IMG/VR virus record: IMGVR_UViG_3300046740_000326
Location: 1 to 24,834 of that record
Length of the DNA stretch: 24,834 nt
Strand: one strand, 5' to 3'
Source: a virus
Shown: positions 8,743-15,687 of the stretch, in pieces
Position numbering within the stretch: the first letter of the stretch is position 1
Layout of the letters: each line of letters begins with the position of its first letter
Position numbers and translations under genes: made by a program
Notes under the pieces: model-generated
The model's database searches: none
Told to the model about the DNA's origin: nothing
The model's input: only the letters and a program-made list of their open reading frames with translations

Positions 8743-9306
8743 ATGCTGCCATTTGCCTATAGGGTCAACGTCTCTGCAACCTTCCCGGCCCAGGTGGTTG
8801 GCACCGAGGGCGTCGAGGTATCTAAGGCCAACGGCATCTACACGATCGGCTCGGCTTATGAGACACTAGCGGCGCTCGGCTCGATTCCGATACCCGATGA
8901 AAAGATGGTCAAGATCTGGGATCGCATCACCGGCATTTATAACTCTATGCCGTTGTCGATCATTGTGGACAGCGGCGGCGGGGGAGGCGGCGGAAGTTTT
9001 AGTTACAATATTGTTCCCGTAACGGTCGGAAATTATCTTGTATCACCCGTTGACGATCTTGTCATCGTTGCAAAATCGGTCGGGAGCGCGACGACAGTAA
9101 CAATGCCGGCCTCCGCACTGCGCACGCGCGGTCCGGTCCAAATCAAGGATGGCAAGGGTGACGCGGACACGAATAATATCACCGTGCTGTTCAACGGAAC
9201 GGAGAAAGCCGACAATTTCACTTCGATCATCATTCGCTCGAAATATGGTTCCGTAGCCTTCGCGCCCAACCCGGCCGGCGGGTGGGTCGTTCTTCTCTAT
9301 GGGTAA
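8743..9306 (+). CDS. modular tail/fibre protein with poly-Gly hinge
   Basis: 187 aa. The first ~75 residues (VNVSATFPAQVVGTEGVEV, then a helical segment ending KIWDRITGIYNSMP) lead to a hinge of seven Gly plus Ser, the same linker as in the fibre upstream. The C-terminal domain has a repeat-like beta pattern (VDDLVIVAKSVGSATTVTMP, IKDGKGDADTNNITVLFNG, and a terminal GGWVVLLYG) seen in fibre and spike proteins, where such blocks end 'N..GGW'. Likely a virion fibre component. The exact role and receptor are unknown. Confidence 0.65.
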   Translation: MLPFAYRVNVSATFPAQVVGTEGVEVSKANGIYTIGSAYETLAALGSIPIPDEKMVKIWDRITGIYNSMPLSIIVDSGGGGGGGSFSYNIVPVTVGNYLVSPVDDLVIVAKSVGSATTVTMPASALRTRGPVQIKDGKGDADTNNITVLFNGTEKADNFTSIIIRSKYGSVAFAPNPAGGWVVLLYG

Positions 9307-9310
9307 CAAC

Positions 9311-10738
9311 ATGAAACGTATCCTGTTCGCATCCGCCGCCGCCGTTCTGCTCTCGACGCAGGCGTTTGCTCAGACGCAGTTCCCGGCAAGCACCCTGTGG
9401 GGAAATGTCACGGCAAGCACCGGACTGCCGACTACGGTTGCAATTCCAAATTGTCCGTCCGGCGCGTTGAATTTCACATCTGGAACGGGCTTAGGGTGCG
9501 GCGTTATCAGCGGAGGAGGAAGCATCACGCTTCCCCACACGCATCTGTTGGTCGGCAACGGAAGCAATGTTGCGGCGGACTTTGGCTCGTTTGCGACAAT
9601 TTCCGATGTTGGAAACATGACCCTCAATCCAACAGTAAACAACGGTGGATTGCTAATCAATCAAAGTGGTACGGGATATGCCCTGGCGACAAGCCAAACT
9701 ATCACTGGTTCGCTGACGGGAAGCCAGTATTTCTCCAACATCATCAATATCCCGAGTGACAACGCCGATGCTAGTGGCAACATCAACCAAACGATGTATG
9801 GAATGCTCATGCAGTATAACATGGGCGGCGCAGCCATGCGCGGGTCACGCGGCGGCATCGGCGTCATAATGCAGCTTCTATCTCAACCCGGAACACAAAG
9901 CCCTGATTGGGCCTATGTCGCGATGGTTCCTCAAGTTCGCGCTGCGGCATCGTCTGGAGGAACAAATACGACCACCAACCCCATCGGCGGCGTCTGGGGC
10001 ATAAATCCTGATGCGATATTGGCGAACGGGGCGACAAATTATGTTCAGGTAACGGGTATGGAAGTCAATGTAGGGATCGAGACTGGTGCATCGGCAAAGG
10101 GGCGCCAGGCCATACTTATTGCGGAGAATGGTGCCGCGACTGTTCAAGGTACGCTCACGGACGCGGCTATTGCCATGAGCAGCCAATTCGGGGCTGTTGG
10201 CTGGCGGAACGGTATTCTGTTTGACGCGGGGTGGGCACAGGCGCCGATCAAGTCAAACGGGACGGCTATCGCGACGGCCGGTGCGCAGACGATGGCGAAT
10301 TTTATCGATGCGTCAAGTGCGACGATCACCGGAGCCTTTCTCAAATCAGCCGGATTTGTCGTGAACGGATTAGGCGTGGCATCGGTAAACGGCATGCACA
10401 CTATTGCATCAGTAAGCCCGACGTGTTCGGCGACAGGGATCGGTTCCGGTGGAACTTGCACTTTCAATACAATCGGATCGACTACGTTTGCCGGACAAAT
10501 TATATTAACCATTGGGTCCGGGGCGGCCGCGACCGGACTTGTTACGATCACTCCAACAGTTACCGGTAATACGACTTGCGTTGCAAATCCTACCAACAAT
10601 AGCGGCATCTGGAATTTATCGGCGACAACATGGATGAGTGGAGTTGGCCCAACTCCGGTGATAGGTTGGTCGAATTCCGGGACGGCTTTAACTGCTGGAT
10701 TACTTTACCTGATCGCCTACATCTGCGTGGGATTTTAA
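9311..10738 (+). CDS. secreted-type tail spike/fibre protein with Sec signal peptide
   Basis: 475 aa from the ATG at 9311; an earlier in-frame ATG at 9299 would add four residues before the signal. The N-terminus (MKR, hydrophobic core, STQAFA-QTQ) is a textbook Sec signal with AXA cleavage site. The mature part starts with a WGNVTAS block and CPSGALNFTSGTGLGCG, followed by a long Ser/Thr/Asn/Gly-rich beta region and a C-terminus with several Cys and a hydrophobic end. I associate WGN-type N-termini with rhizobial phage tail proteins. A signal peptide on a presumed virion protein is unusual. Receptor binding is inferred from position. Confidence 0.62.
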   Translation: MKRILFASAAAVLLSTQAFAQTQFPASTLWGNVTASTGLPTTVAIPNCPSGALNFTSGTGLGCGVISGGGSITLPHTHLLVGNGSNVAADFGSFATISDVGNMTLNPTVNNGGLLINQSGTGYALATSQTITGSLTGSQYFSNIINIPSDNADASGNINQTMYGMLMQYNMGGAAMRGSRGGIGVIMQLLSQPGTQSPDWAYVAMVPQVRAAASSGGTNTTTNPIGGVWGINPDAILANGATNYVQVTGMEVNVGIETGASAKGRQAILIAENGAATVQGTLTDAAIAMSSQFGAVGWRNGILFDAGWAQAPIKSNGTAIATAGAQTMANFIDASSATITGAFLKSAGFVVNGLGVASVNGMHTIASVSPTCSATGIGSGGTCTFNTIGSTTFAGQIILTIGSGAAATGLVTITPTVTGNTTCVANPTNNSGIWNLSATTWMSGVGPTPVIGWSNSGTALTAGLLYLIAYICVGF

Positions 10739-10739
10739 C

Positions 10740-11135
10740 ATGAAATACCTGATCGTTCTGCTCATGCTCGCTTCTTCGGCATCGGCCGCGGACTTCTCAG
10801 CCAATATCCTCGACCTCAACGGCCAGCCGTTTGCGGACGATTTCAAGTGTCCGGCGGATGCAACGGGAAAACGTCCATGCCAGGACTACGCGACGCTTGG
10901 AGTGATAGCCACGCGGGCGCTACTGGCAACGCTGCCGGACGAGCAGAACTTGAGCGGCGAGGAGAAGTTCAAGCGGTTCGCGCTGGCGATGAAGATCAAG
11001 GACGGCGGCAACGTAGCACTGAACGCCGAGGATATCGCGCTACTCAAGAAATTGGTGGGGAAAGTCTACAGTCCGCTGATCGTGGGGCGGGCGTTCCCGC
11101 TGCTCGACCCGGCCGAGAAGGTGACCGTCAAATGA
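10740..11135 (+). CDS. small exported protein of unknown function
   Basis: 131 aa beginning with a Sec signal peptide (MKYLIVLLMLASSASA, cut before ADFS). The mature protein has two Cys (DFKCPADATGKRPCQD) that could form a disulphide, then a helical region (SGEEKFKRFALAMKIKDGG, LNAEDIALLKKLVGK). The gene starts one base after the stop of the secreted-type spike gene and its TGA overlaps the endolysin ATG, so it is tied to both tail and lysis. It may act in the periplasm during lysis or exclusion, but no family is recognised. Confidence 0.65.
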   Translation: MKYLIVLLMLASSASAADFSANILDLNGQPFADDFKCPADATGKRPCQDYATLGVIATRALLATLPDEQNLSGEEKFKRFALAMKIKDGGNVALNAEDIALLKKLVGKVYSPLIVGRAFPLLDPAEKVTVK

Positions 11136-12088
11136 CCCTCCCCCGTCCGACGCTGCGCCAGGGCGACAGCGGCCCCGCCGTGGCCTACATGCAGACGCTT
11201 CTCCCGCATGGGCACGACGGAGATTTTGGACCGATCACCGACGAAGAGGTTCGCTCGTTCCAGAGGTCGCGCGGGCTTCCGGTTACCGGCATCGTCGACG
11301 CGGCAACTTGGGAGTCGCTTGAAGCGCACGAGGGGCCGGTGGCCCCCGAGCTCCCGTCCTCTGACATGGCCGCGATCATGTTGATTGCCAGTTCCTCGGC
11401 CATTTCCGGTTATAGTTGGCACGATCGCGGCGCGGCTCCGACCGGCTACATCCAGGGCATGGCCCTGAGTTTCGCGCAGAGCTACCTTCGGCTCCTCGCC
11501 AACCACCCCGCAGTGGTCGAAATGTCCAAGGCCAACACCCACGACGACGAGATCGACGCGATCAGTTGGTTCAATTCGAACTACGCTGCGATCGACATGC
11601 GCAATGAGATCGCCGGCCCAACTGTGTTGCGGCATCTGTATGTGATGCTCCTAGGCCTCGGGATGCGAGAGAGCAGCGGGCGGCACTGCGAGGGACGGGA
11701 TCAGTCGGCCTCCAATACGTCGAGCGACACTGCGGAGGCCGGTCTATTCCAGACCAGCTACAACGCTCACAACAGCACGCCTCTGTTCGATGTGATCATG
11801 ACCGAGTTCGAGAGCAACGAGGCGCTCGGTTTCGGCGAGGTGTTCGCCCGCGAGGTCAGTTGCTCGGCGTCGAGCTGGGAGAACTACGGCAGCGGGCGCG
11901 GCGAGGAGTTCCAGCGGCTGTGCAAGAACGTGCCAGCGTTTGCGGTCGAGAGCTGCGCGCTGGTGCTGCGGAATCTGCGGCAGCACTACGGCCCAGTGAA
12001 CCGCAAGGAGCTTGAGTTGAAGACCGATGCTGACGATATGTTCCGCGCCGTCCAGACCTACGTCGACCAACAGGCACCGGAAGCGTGA
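11132..12088 (+). CDS. endolysin: peptidoglycan-binding domain plus lytic domain
   Basis: 318 aa. Residues ~7-63 form a PG_binding_1 domain (LRQGDSGPAVAYMQ, GDFGPITDEEVRSFQ, GIVDAATWESL). The C-terminal domain carries E180 in GMRESSGR and GLFQTSY (204-210), the arrangement of lysozyme-like/lytic transglycosylase folds, where the Glu is catalytic. It cleaves the host wall at the end of infection. No signal peptide is visible, so a holin or SAR-independent release is needed. The start overlaps the previous stop (ATGA); an upstream extension of the open frame is rejected because it lies inside the previous gene. Confidence 0.82.
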   Translation: MTLPRPTLRQGDSGPAVAYMQTLLPHGHDGDFGPITDEEVRSFQRSRGLPVTGIVDAATWESLEAHEGPVAPELPSSDMAAIMLIASSSAISGYSWHDRGAAPTGYIQGMALSFAQSYLRLLANHPAVVEMSKANTHDDEIDAISWFNSNYAAIDMRNEIAGPTVLRHLYVMLLGLGMRESSGRHCEGRDQSASNTSSDTAEAGLFQTSYNAHNSTPLFDVIMTEFESNEALGFGEVFAREVSCSASSWENYGSGRGEEFQRLCKNVPAFAVESCALVLRNLRQHYGPVNRKELELKTDADDMFRAVQTYVDQQAPEA

Positions 12089-12357
12089 TCGACAAAGTCC
12101 AATCGTGGATTTCACAGAACCACTTTTTGGTGGCGCAGGCAATTGCGAGTGCAGCGGCTGTAATCAGTCTCGTGATTTACATGACCAACCTCGAGAGCAG
12201 ACTGTCAACGCTCGAAATCCGGGGTTCCCCACACCTATCCGAAATCAATAATCGCCTCACAGTGCTCGAGAGTACCACCAAGGATAACAAAGAACGCCTA
12301 CAAAAAGTCACCGACGTGATGACGCGGGAACTGCACATCGGCCCAACACGTCCTTGA
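12085..12357 (+). CDS. membrane-anchored coiled-coil protein, candidate i-spanin or holin partner
   Basis: 90 aa with GTG start overlapping the endolysin stop (GTGA). One transmembrane helix at ~15-33 (VAQAIASAAAVISLVIYM) is followed by a coiled coil (LESRLSTLEIRG, EINNRLTVLESTTKDNKERLQKVTDVM). A single N-terminal anchor with a periplasmic coiled coil fits an Rz-like inner-membrane spanin; an accessory holin is equally possible. No nested Rz1-type lipoprotein frame was seen. Confidence 0.6.
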   Translation: MIDKVQSWISQNHFLVAQAIASAAAVISLVIYMTNLESRLSTLEIRGSPHLSEINNRLTVLESTTKDNKERLQKVTDVMTRELHIGPTRP

Positions 12358-12369
12358 GGGAGCAACGCC

Positions 12370-12591
12370 ATGGTCAGCATTGCAATTTCCGTGTTATGGT
12401 TCCTCATTGGCCTCATCGTCCTCTGCGGGATCATCTACTTGGCAATTTGGGTCATTGAGAGCTTCGTCTGGCCAATCCCGGAGCAGGTTAAAAAGGGCGT
12501 TTGGGTCATCGTGTTGCTGCTGGCTCTGATCGCCCTGTTGACTGTCCTCGTCGGTGGTGGAGGCGGGCTTCACCTCCCCTCCCTCCGATAG
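12370..12591 (+). CDS. small two-helix membrane protein, holin candidate
   Basis: 73 aa with two transmembrane helices, ~3-30 (ISVLWFLIGLIVLCGIIYLAIWVI) and ~43-62 (VWVIVLLLALIALLTVLV), joined by a short loop with PEQVKKG, and a Gly-rich tail. It directly follows the endolysin and coiled-coil genes, the usual place for a holin. GGGAG lies 8 bases before the ATG. It is the last gene of the rightward late block, facing the leftward small-gene cluster with only 21 bases between. Confidence 0.65.
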   Translation: MVSIAISVLWFLIGLIVLCGIIYLAIWVIESFVWPIPEQVKKGVWVIVLLLALIALLTVLVGGGGGLHLPSLR

Positions 12592-12612
12592 CGAGGTAGA
12601 ACGACTGCAGCC

Positions 12613-12828
12613 CTATCCGCCGGGCCCGCCGCCGATCTGCTCGCCGTGCTGATCCTCCACGGCGGCGACGGCGGCGTCGATCTGTTGCGAGATCGAAAAA
12701 CCGCAGACGACATATTCACGGGCAAGTTTAAGCGTCGCGAGCAGTTCGTCCCGCTGGGCGCGGAGGCTGGCGATCTCGGCCACTGCCGAGCACGCACCGG
12801 GCGTCGGACATCCACGCGGCTCACTCAC
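12613..12828 (-). CDS. small coiled-coil phage protein
   Basis: 71 aa, GTG start overlapping the previous gene's stop (GTGA) with GGAG five bases upstream. The core IASLRAQRDELLATLKLAREY is a helical heptad pattern, followed by QQIDAAVAAVEDQHGE; the C-terminus is Gly-rich. The layout (short leader, RAQRDELLA helix, then AAVAAVE helix) recurs in the gene just upstream and in the gene at 16178-16360, so these look like one family. Function unknown. The alternative frame at 12570-12824 is rejected because it overlaps the holin gene. Confidence 0.6.
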   Translation of the reverse strand: MSEPRGCPTPGACSAVAEIASLRAQRDELLATLKLAREYVVCGFSISQQIDAAVAAVEDQHGEQIGGGPGG

Positions 12829-13130
12829 GACTTCTCCTCCACAGCGGCGATGGCGGCGCGGGCATTCTCCAGCAGTAAGTCTAGATGCTCGCCGGATGCA
12901 TCGTATTCAGCACTGCATACCATTGCTTCCAGCGCCGCGAGCAGTTGGTCCCGCTGGGCGATTATACCAGCACAGCCGTCGCGCAGGTAAAGTCCGTGAT
13001 AGTCTAGGCCCTTCTCGTCAGCGACCTTGGCAGCAATCTCTTCATCATTGTAGAGTATCCAATTGCCCTTGTGCGTTTGGATTGCGAATGCCAATGGCCG
13101 CTTCACAGGCCACTTCGCTTGCTCAGTCAC
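12825..13130 (-). CDS. small phage protein with C-terminal coiled coil
   Basis: 101 aa from a GTG that overlaps the preceding gene's stop by 8 bases; a longer frame upstream runs through the previous gene and is not used. The N-terminal half has a compact module (RPLAFAIQTHKGNWILYNDEEIAAKVADEKG) and the C-terminal half a helix pair (IIAQRDQLLAALEAMV, LLLENARAAIAAVEE) closely like the neighbour at 12613-12828. Unknown function; possibly a small regulatory or host-takeover protein. Confidence 0.6.
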   Translation of the reverse strand: MTEQAKWPVKRPLAFAIQTHKGNWILYNDEEIAAKVADEKGLDYHGLYLRDGCAGIIAQRDQLLAALEAMVCSAEYDASGEHLDLLLENARAAIAAVEEKS

Positions 13131-13296
13131 GGCGATCCTCCACAGCGGCGAGGCGAACCTTATCATAGAGCCGCAAAATTTCCTTCCGAGCACGCCGGAG
13201 CAGATCGGCAGTGCGCGGGGCGGTGCCGGAACGCTTCCACGACTCTGCAACTCGATCTAACTCTGTGACGATGTTGCTCATCTGAGCTGCGCTCAT
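13123..13296 (-). CDS. small basic helical protein
   Basis: 57 aa, starting at the ATG overlapping the zinc-ribbon gene's stop (ATGA). A strong GAGGAG six bases upstream selects this start over the ATGs further up. The sequence is helical and Arg-rich (NIVTELDRVAESWKRSG, LLRRARKEILRLYDKVRLAAVEDRRD), so nucleic acid or protein binding is possible. No family is recognised. It is part of a chain of overlapping small leftward genes. Confidence 0.62.
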   Translation of the reverse strand: MSAAQMSNIVTELDRVAESWKRSGTAPRTADLLRRARKEILRLYDKVRLAAVEDRRD

Positions 13297-13490
13297 CGCC
13301 CGCTCCTCACGCATCGAAAACACGTCCATTCCGAGACTTCCGGGCCTTTGTGACTGTCCGGCTCAAAATAGAAAAGCGCCGATCCGTCCTGCATCGAGTC
13401 ATAGGAGACGAACTGGCCGCAGGAGACGCATTTGGTCGGTGGCAAGAATGACCACGGATCTCGATTAGATGTTTGCGGATCTGCGCTCAT
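13293..13490 (-). CDS. small zinc-ribbon-like protein
   Basis: 65 aa. Two CxxC pairs, C21/C24 (KCVSCGQF) and C57/C60 (WTCFRC), spaced as in a zinc ribbon, with an aromatic segment between. ATG preceded by GGGAG seven bases upstream; the ATG overlaps the stop of the 40-aa membrane protein and the TGA overlaps the next start. A structural zinc is likely; DNA or protein binding is inferred only. Earlier in-frame starts would lie within the 40-aa gene. Confidence 0.65.
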   Translation of the reverse strand: MSADPQTSNRDPWSFLPPTKCVSCGQFVSYDSMQDGSALFYFEPDSHKGPEVSEWTCFRCVRSGR

Positions 13491-13609
13491 GGCGCGGCTC
13501 CCATCGCACATCGGTCAGCCTGCGTCGGGCCGGTGCAGCGCGGCCCGTGCCACAGCATGTAGCCGGCGAGCAGCACGGCCGCCACGATCATGGCTTGACG
13601 CAGCGCCAT
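13487..13609 (-). CDS. 40-aa single-pass membrane protein
   Basis: A short gene reading from the ATG at 13609 to a TGA that overlaps the next ATG (ATGA). Residues ~6-20 form one hydrophobic helix (AMIVAAVLLAGYMLW), followed by a Cys-containing tail HGPRCTGPTQADRC. GAGG lies 9 bases upstream of the start. It fits between two longer genes, overlapping the 135-aa gene by 22 bases. Its membrane helix and coupled ends make it likely to be translated. Function unknown. Confidence 0.55.
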   Translation of the reverse strand: MALRQAMIVAAVLLAGYMLWHGPRCTGPTQADRCAMGAAP

Positions 13610-13995
13610 CGCTCCCACCCTCCGCGGCCACGATAGTACTCCCTCCGCATCCCATGGGCCGCGCAGATGTCGCGCTCGACCCGGCGCGGCGGCTTGGCGG
13701 CGGGCTCTGGCGGCGGCAGGACGAGCTCGGGCGGCGGGACCGGAGCCGGTATCAGAGGCGGCGCGACGTATTGAGGCGGTGGCGGCGGCGGCGCTGGCGG
13801 CAACGGGATCATGCGGACGGGCCGCGGCCCCGGCACCAGCCTGTCAGCCTTCGCCGCGACCGTATCGCGCTGACTCGCAAATATCGCCGCCGCCATGACC
13901 AGCGTGCCCACAGCCAAGCCGCCGGCAACAATCAGCGTGATGAGCTTCGCGGTCAGGCTCGGGCCGATCGGGGTATTTCGGGGAAACGTTGCCAT
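13588..13995 (-). CDS. membrane-anchored Pro-rich protein
   Basis: 135 aa. One transmembrane helix at ~15-40 (LTAKLITLIVAGGLAVGTLVM) after a short N-terminus, then a Pro-rich linker (~60-105) and a C-terminal module with two Cys (DICAAHGMRREYYRGRG, WERWRCVKP). The last part looks like small rhizobial proteins of the 'C..HG..R.....W.C' type. The gene is the first of the leftward cluster beside the presumed attP, so it is a candidate lysogenic-conversion or superinfection gene. Ribosome binding site weak. Function unknown. Confidence 0.6.
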   Translation of the reverse strand: MATFPRNTPIGPSLTAKLITLIVAGGLAVGTLVMAAAIFASQRDTVAAKADRLVPGPRPVRMIPLPPAPPPPPPQYVAPPLIPAPVPPPELVLPPPEPAAKPPRRVERDICAAHGMRREYYRGRGGWERWRCVKP

Positions 13996-14079
13996 ATTAC
14001 TGCTTTTGAATATGACAGTTATATCAATGTCTTATGAGGTATTCTGACATAACATGGTGGTATGGCAACACGCATTGTT
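13988..14079. other. candidate attP region beside integrase 3' end
   Basis: This gap is AT-rich against very GC-rich neighbours and lies directly after the integrase stop, where lambda- and P22-type phages carry attP. Two perfect 9-base arms, GTTGCCATA (13988-13996) and TATGGCAAC (14061-14069), are inverted to each other, and the related words TGACAGTTAT and TGACATAACA lie between, as arm- or core-type sites might. No host attachment gene is visible for comparison, so the core cannot be defined here. Confidence 0.45.
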
Positions 14080-15075
14080 TCAGTCCTTTACGCCATGGTT
14101 TTTGTTGGACACACCAAAGTTACGTTCCGCGAACGTTTCCAGGTGCAGAACGGCCGCCAAGGCGTTCTCCCGCTGGACCGAGAACCGGCAATATTTGGCC
14201 ACCATCTCGATCGACATGCCGACCATGTCGGCGATCTGGGACTCGGTCGCTCCTGCCCTGCGGAGCCTCACACATGCGGTCCCGCGCAGTCCGTGGATCA
14301 CGAGGCCCTTGTCCTTGAGGGGCGCCCAGGCGGGGTCTAGGACGAGGTTATCAATGCGCAGCGGGGCGAGCTCGGCAATGTTGTCCCGCGCGTAGGTCCA
14401 GGCATTCGAGAGTGACTTCCGGCTCCAGGGGCGCCCGTCCTGTTTCACGAGAAACGGGCCCGGCCGGCGCTCCCAGGTCGCCATCCGCGCCGCGAGCTCG
14501 GCGGTGATCGGCACCCAAATGCGTTTCTTGGTTTTCTGCTGGGTGACGTTGACGCCCTGGACGCCCTTGTAGATCTCGATATCGGTCGGGCTGATGCGGA
14601 CCAGATCTGACCCGCGCTGGCCCGTATTGGCCGCCAAGGTGATGGCGCGGGCCAGGTCGGGCGGCGCGAACCGCTCGCCCAGCGCCACCTGGTCGTCAGT
14701 CCACGGGACATGGCCGCCGTCCGAGTGGCCGATCTCGACACCCGTGGTGATGGACCTCGGCAGCAGATCGCGCACCACCGCCCATTTTTCCAGTTGCTTG
14801 AGGGCGCCCATGGCAGACCGCTGCTTGCCCGGCAGCCCGTCCATCCCGTCCATGTAGGCCTGGACGAGCGACGGGCGCATCTCCTGCAGGGAAATGGCAC
14901 CGAGGCAGTCCGGGCGCATGGCGCGCACGAGCTCGCGCCCCCACGACTCCTTGGTGGACAGGGAATAGCCGCGCGACCACTTCGGGTTGGCCGGCGACAT
15001 GAACAGCCGGACCAGCGCCGCGAAGCAGTCCTCAGTGACCCTGCCGGCCTTCGGTCGCTGCCCTTCGGGAGCCAT
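14080..15075 (-). CDS. int: tyrosine-type site-specific recombinase (integrase)
   Basis: 331 aa from the ATG at 15075, chosen because GAGG sits 7 bases upstream; longer frames overlap the excisionase further. A SAM-like core-binding domain (~1-120) is followed by the catalytic domain: Arg in TGQRGSDLVRI (~153), Lys in QQKTKKRIWVP (~178), HGLRG (~260-264) and the nucleophile Tyr in VAKYCRF (~296). Where most family members have GH before the Tyr, this one reads VGMS, so the second His/Trp position is Met. It would integrate and, with Xis, excise the phage. Overlaps xis by 44 bases. Confidence 0.9.
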   Translation of the reverse strand: MAPEGQRPKAGRVTEDCFAALVRLFMSPANPKWSRGYSLSTKESWGRELVRAMRPDCLGAISLQEMRPSLVQAYMDGMDGLPGKQRSAMGALKQLEKWAVVRDLLPRSITTGVEIGHSDGGHVPWTDDQVALGERFAPPDLARAITLAANTGQRGSDLVRISPTDIEIYKGVQGVNVTQQKTKKRIWVPITAELAARMATWERRPGPFLVKQDGRPWSRKSLSNAWTYARDNIAELAPLRIDNLVLDPAWAPLKDKGLVIHGLRGTACVRLRRAGATESQIADMVGMSIEMVAKYCRFSVQRENALAAVLHLETFAERNFGVSNKNHGVKD

Positions 15076-15292
15076 TTCTGATCCTCTCGACCAAGCTGTC
15101 CGGGCTGCTGTCCGCGCTCCCGACACTAAGCCGTTCGTCTACCTCTGACCATTTCCACATGAGTTTTCCACCGCGCTTGCGGGGAGGGGGTAGGATCCCC
15201 TGGGCAACCCAGGTGTCGATCGTCGTATCTCCGGCGCAGATGCACTTCGCCAGCGTGGCTTTGTCGACCCAGGGCGGGGGCCAGTCGCTCAT
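15032..15292 (-). CDS. excisionase / small winged-helix DNA-binding protein
   Basis: 86 aa. Residues ~8-55 (VDKATLAKCICAGDTTIDTWV, GILPPPRKRGGKLMWKWSEVDERL) match the MerR-like/AlpA winged-helix of phage excisionases, with a helix-turn-helix followed by the 'LP.P...GG...W.WS.V' wing. It lies immediately upstream of int and overlaps it, the classic xis-int arrangement, so it probably steers integrase toward excision. Its ATG overlaps the stop of the previous gene. Confidence 0.78.
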   Translation of the reverse strand: MSDWPPPWVDKATLAKCICAGDTTIDTWVAQGILPPPRKRGGKLMWKWSEVDERLSVGSADSSPDSLVERIRNGSRRAATEGRQGH

Positions 15293-15687
15293 TTTCGGCG
15301 CTCCCGCGCTGCGAAGACCAACTCTCTCATGGCCGGCAGGTCACCCGACTTGGCGAACAGCGCGACCGCAACGCCGACCGGGTCGAGGTCGAGACCGCGC
15401 CAGAATGTGACCTCGCCGATCGCATGTTGCCGCTCATGACACGTCCGGCATAATGGCAGCGCCCAACGGTCGCCACTCTTAAGGCCGGTCCCGGCGCCTG
15501 TGCCGATGCGCAGATGCGCAGCCTCACCGGCCGGATCAGCATCACACGAAATGCACGGCAGCCTGCGGACCAGCGCGAGGTGCCCCGCGGCGAGCTCGCG
15601 CTTGGGCCGGCGCCCACGCTTGCTCTCGCGCAGCGTTTTGAGCAATGAACCGACTGGCGAGATCGCAGATATGCGGCCGGCGCTCAT
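15289..15687 (-). CDS. HNH/DUF968-like nuclease-type protein
   Basis: 132 aa. Basic N-terminus (ESKRGRRPKRELAAGH), then C45-x2-C48 (CISCD), H58 in EAAHLRIG, the block GLKSGDRWALPLC and C80-x2-C83-H84-x3-H88 (CRTCHERQH). This Cys/His plan with 'AAH....G.....D....LC..CH...H' is that of phage DUF968/HNH-family proteins, thought to cleave DNA branches or assist recombination. Start and stop overlap the neighbouring genes (ATGA at both ends). The family call is good; the activity is inferred. Confidence 0.72.
   Translation of the reverse strand: MSAGRISAISPVGSLLKTLRESKRGRRPKRELAAGHLALVRRLPCISCDADPAGEAAHLRIGTGAGTGLKSGDRWALPLCRTCHERQHAIGEVTFWRGLDLDPVGVAVALFAKSGDLPAMRELVFAARERRK

Noticed and set aside
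10847-11131. Upstream extension of the endolysin frame
   Set aside because: Runs inside the 131-aa exported protein, which has a clear signal peptide and coupled start. The ATGA overlap at 11132 marks the natural start.
12592-12612. Terminator between convergent lysis and small-gene operons
   Set aside because: Only 21 bases with no stem or T-run. Any termination must be inside the genes or rely on Rho.
12570-12824. 84-aa - strand frame near the holin gene
   Set aside because: Overlaps the holin 3' end, is rich in Arg/Ser, and competes with the well coupled GTG-started frame at 12613-12828.
14062-14340. + strand ORF beginning at the presumed attP
   Set aside because: Antisense to the integrase; Arg-rich with no family likeness. 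Its start lies in the inverted-repeat arm.
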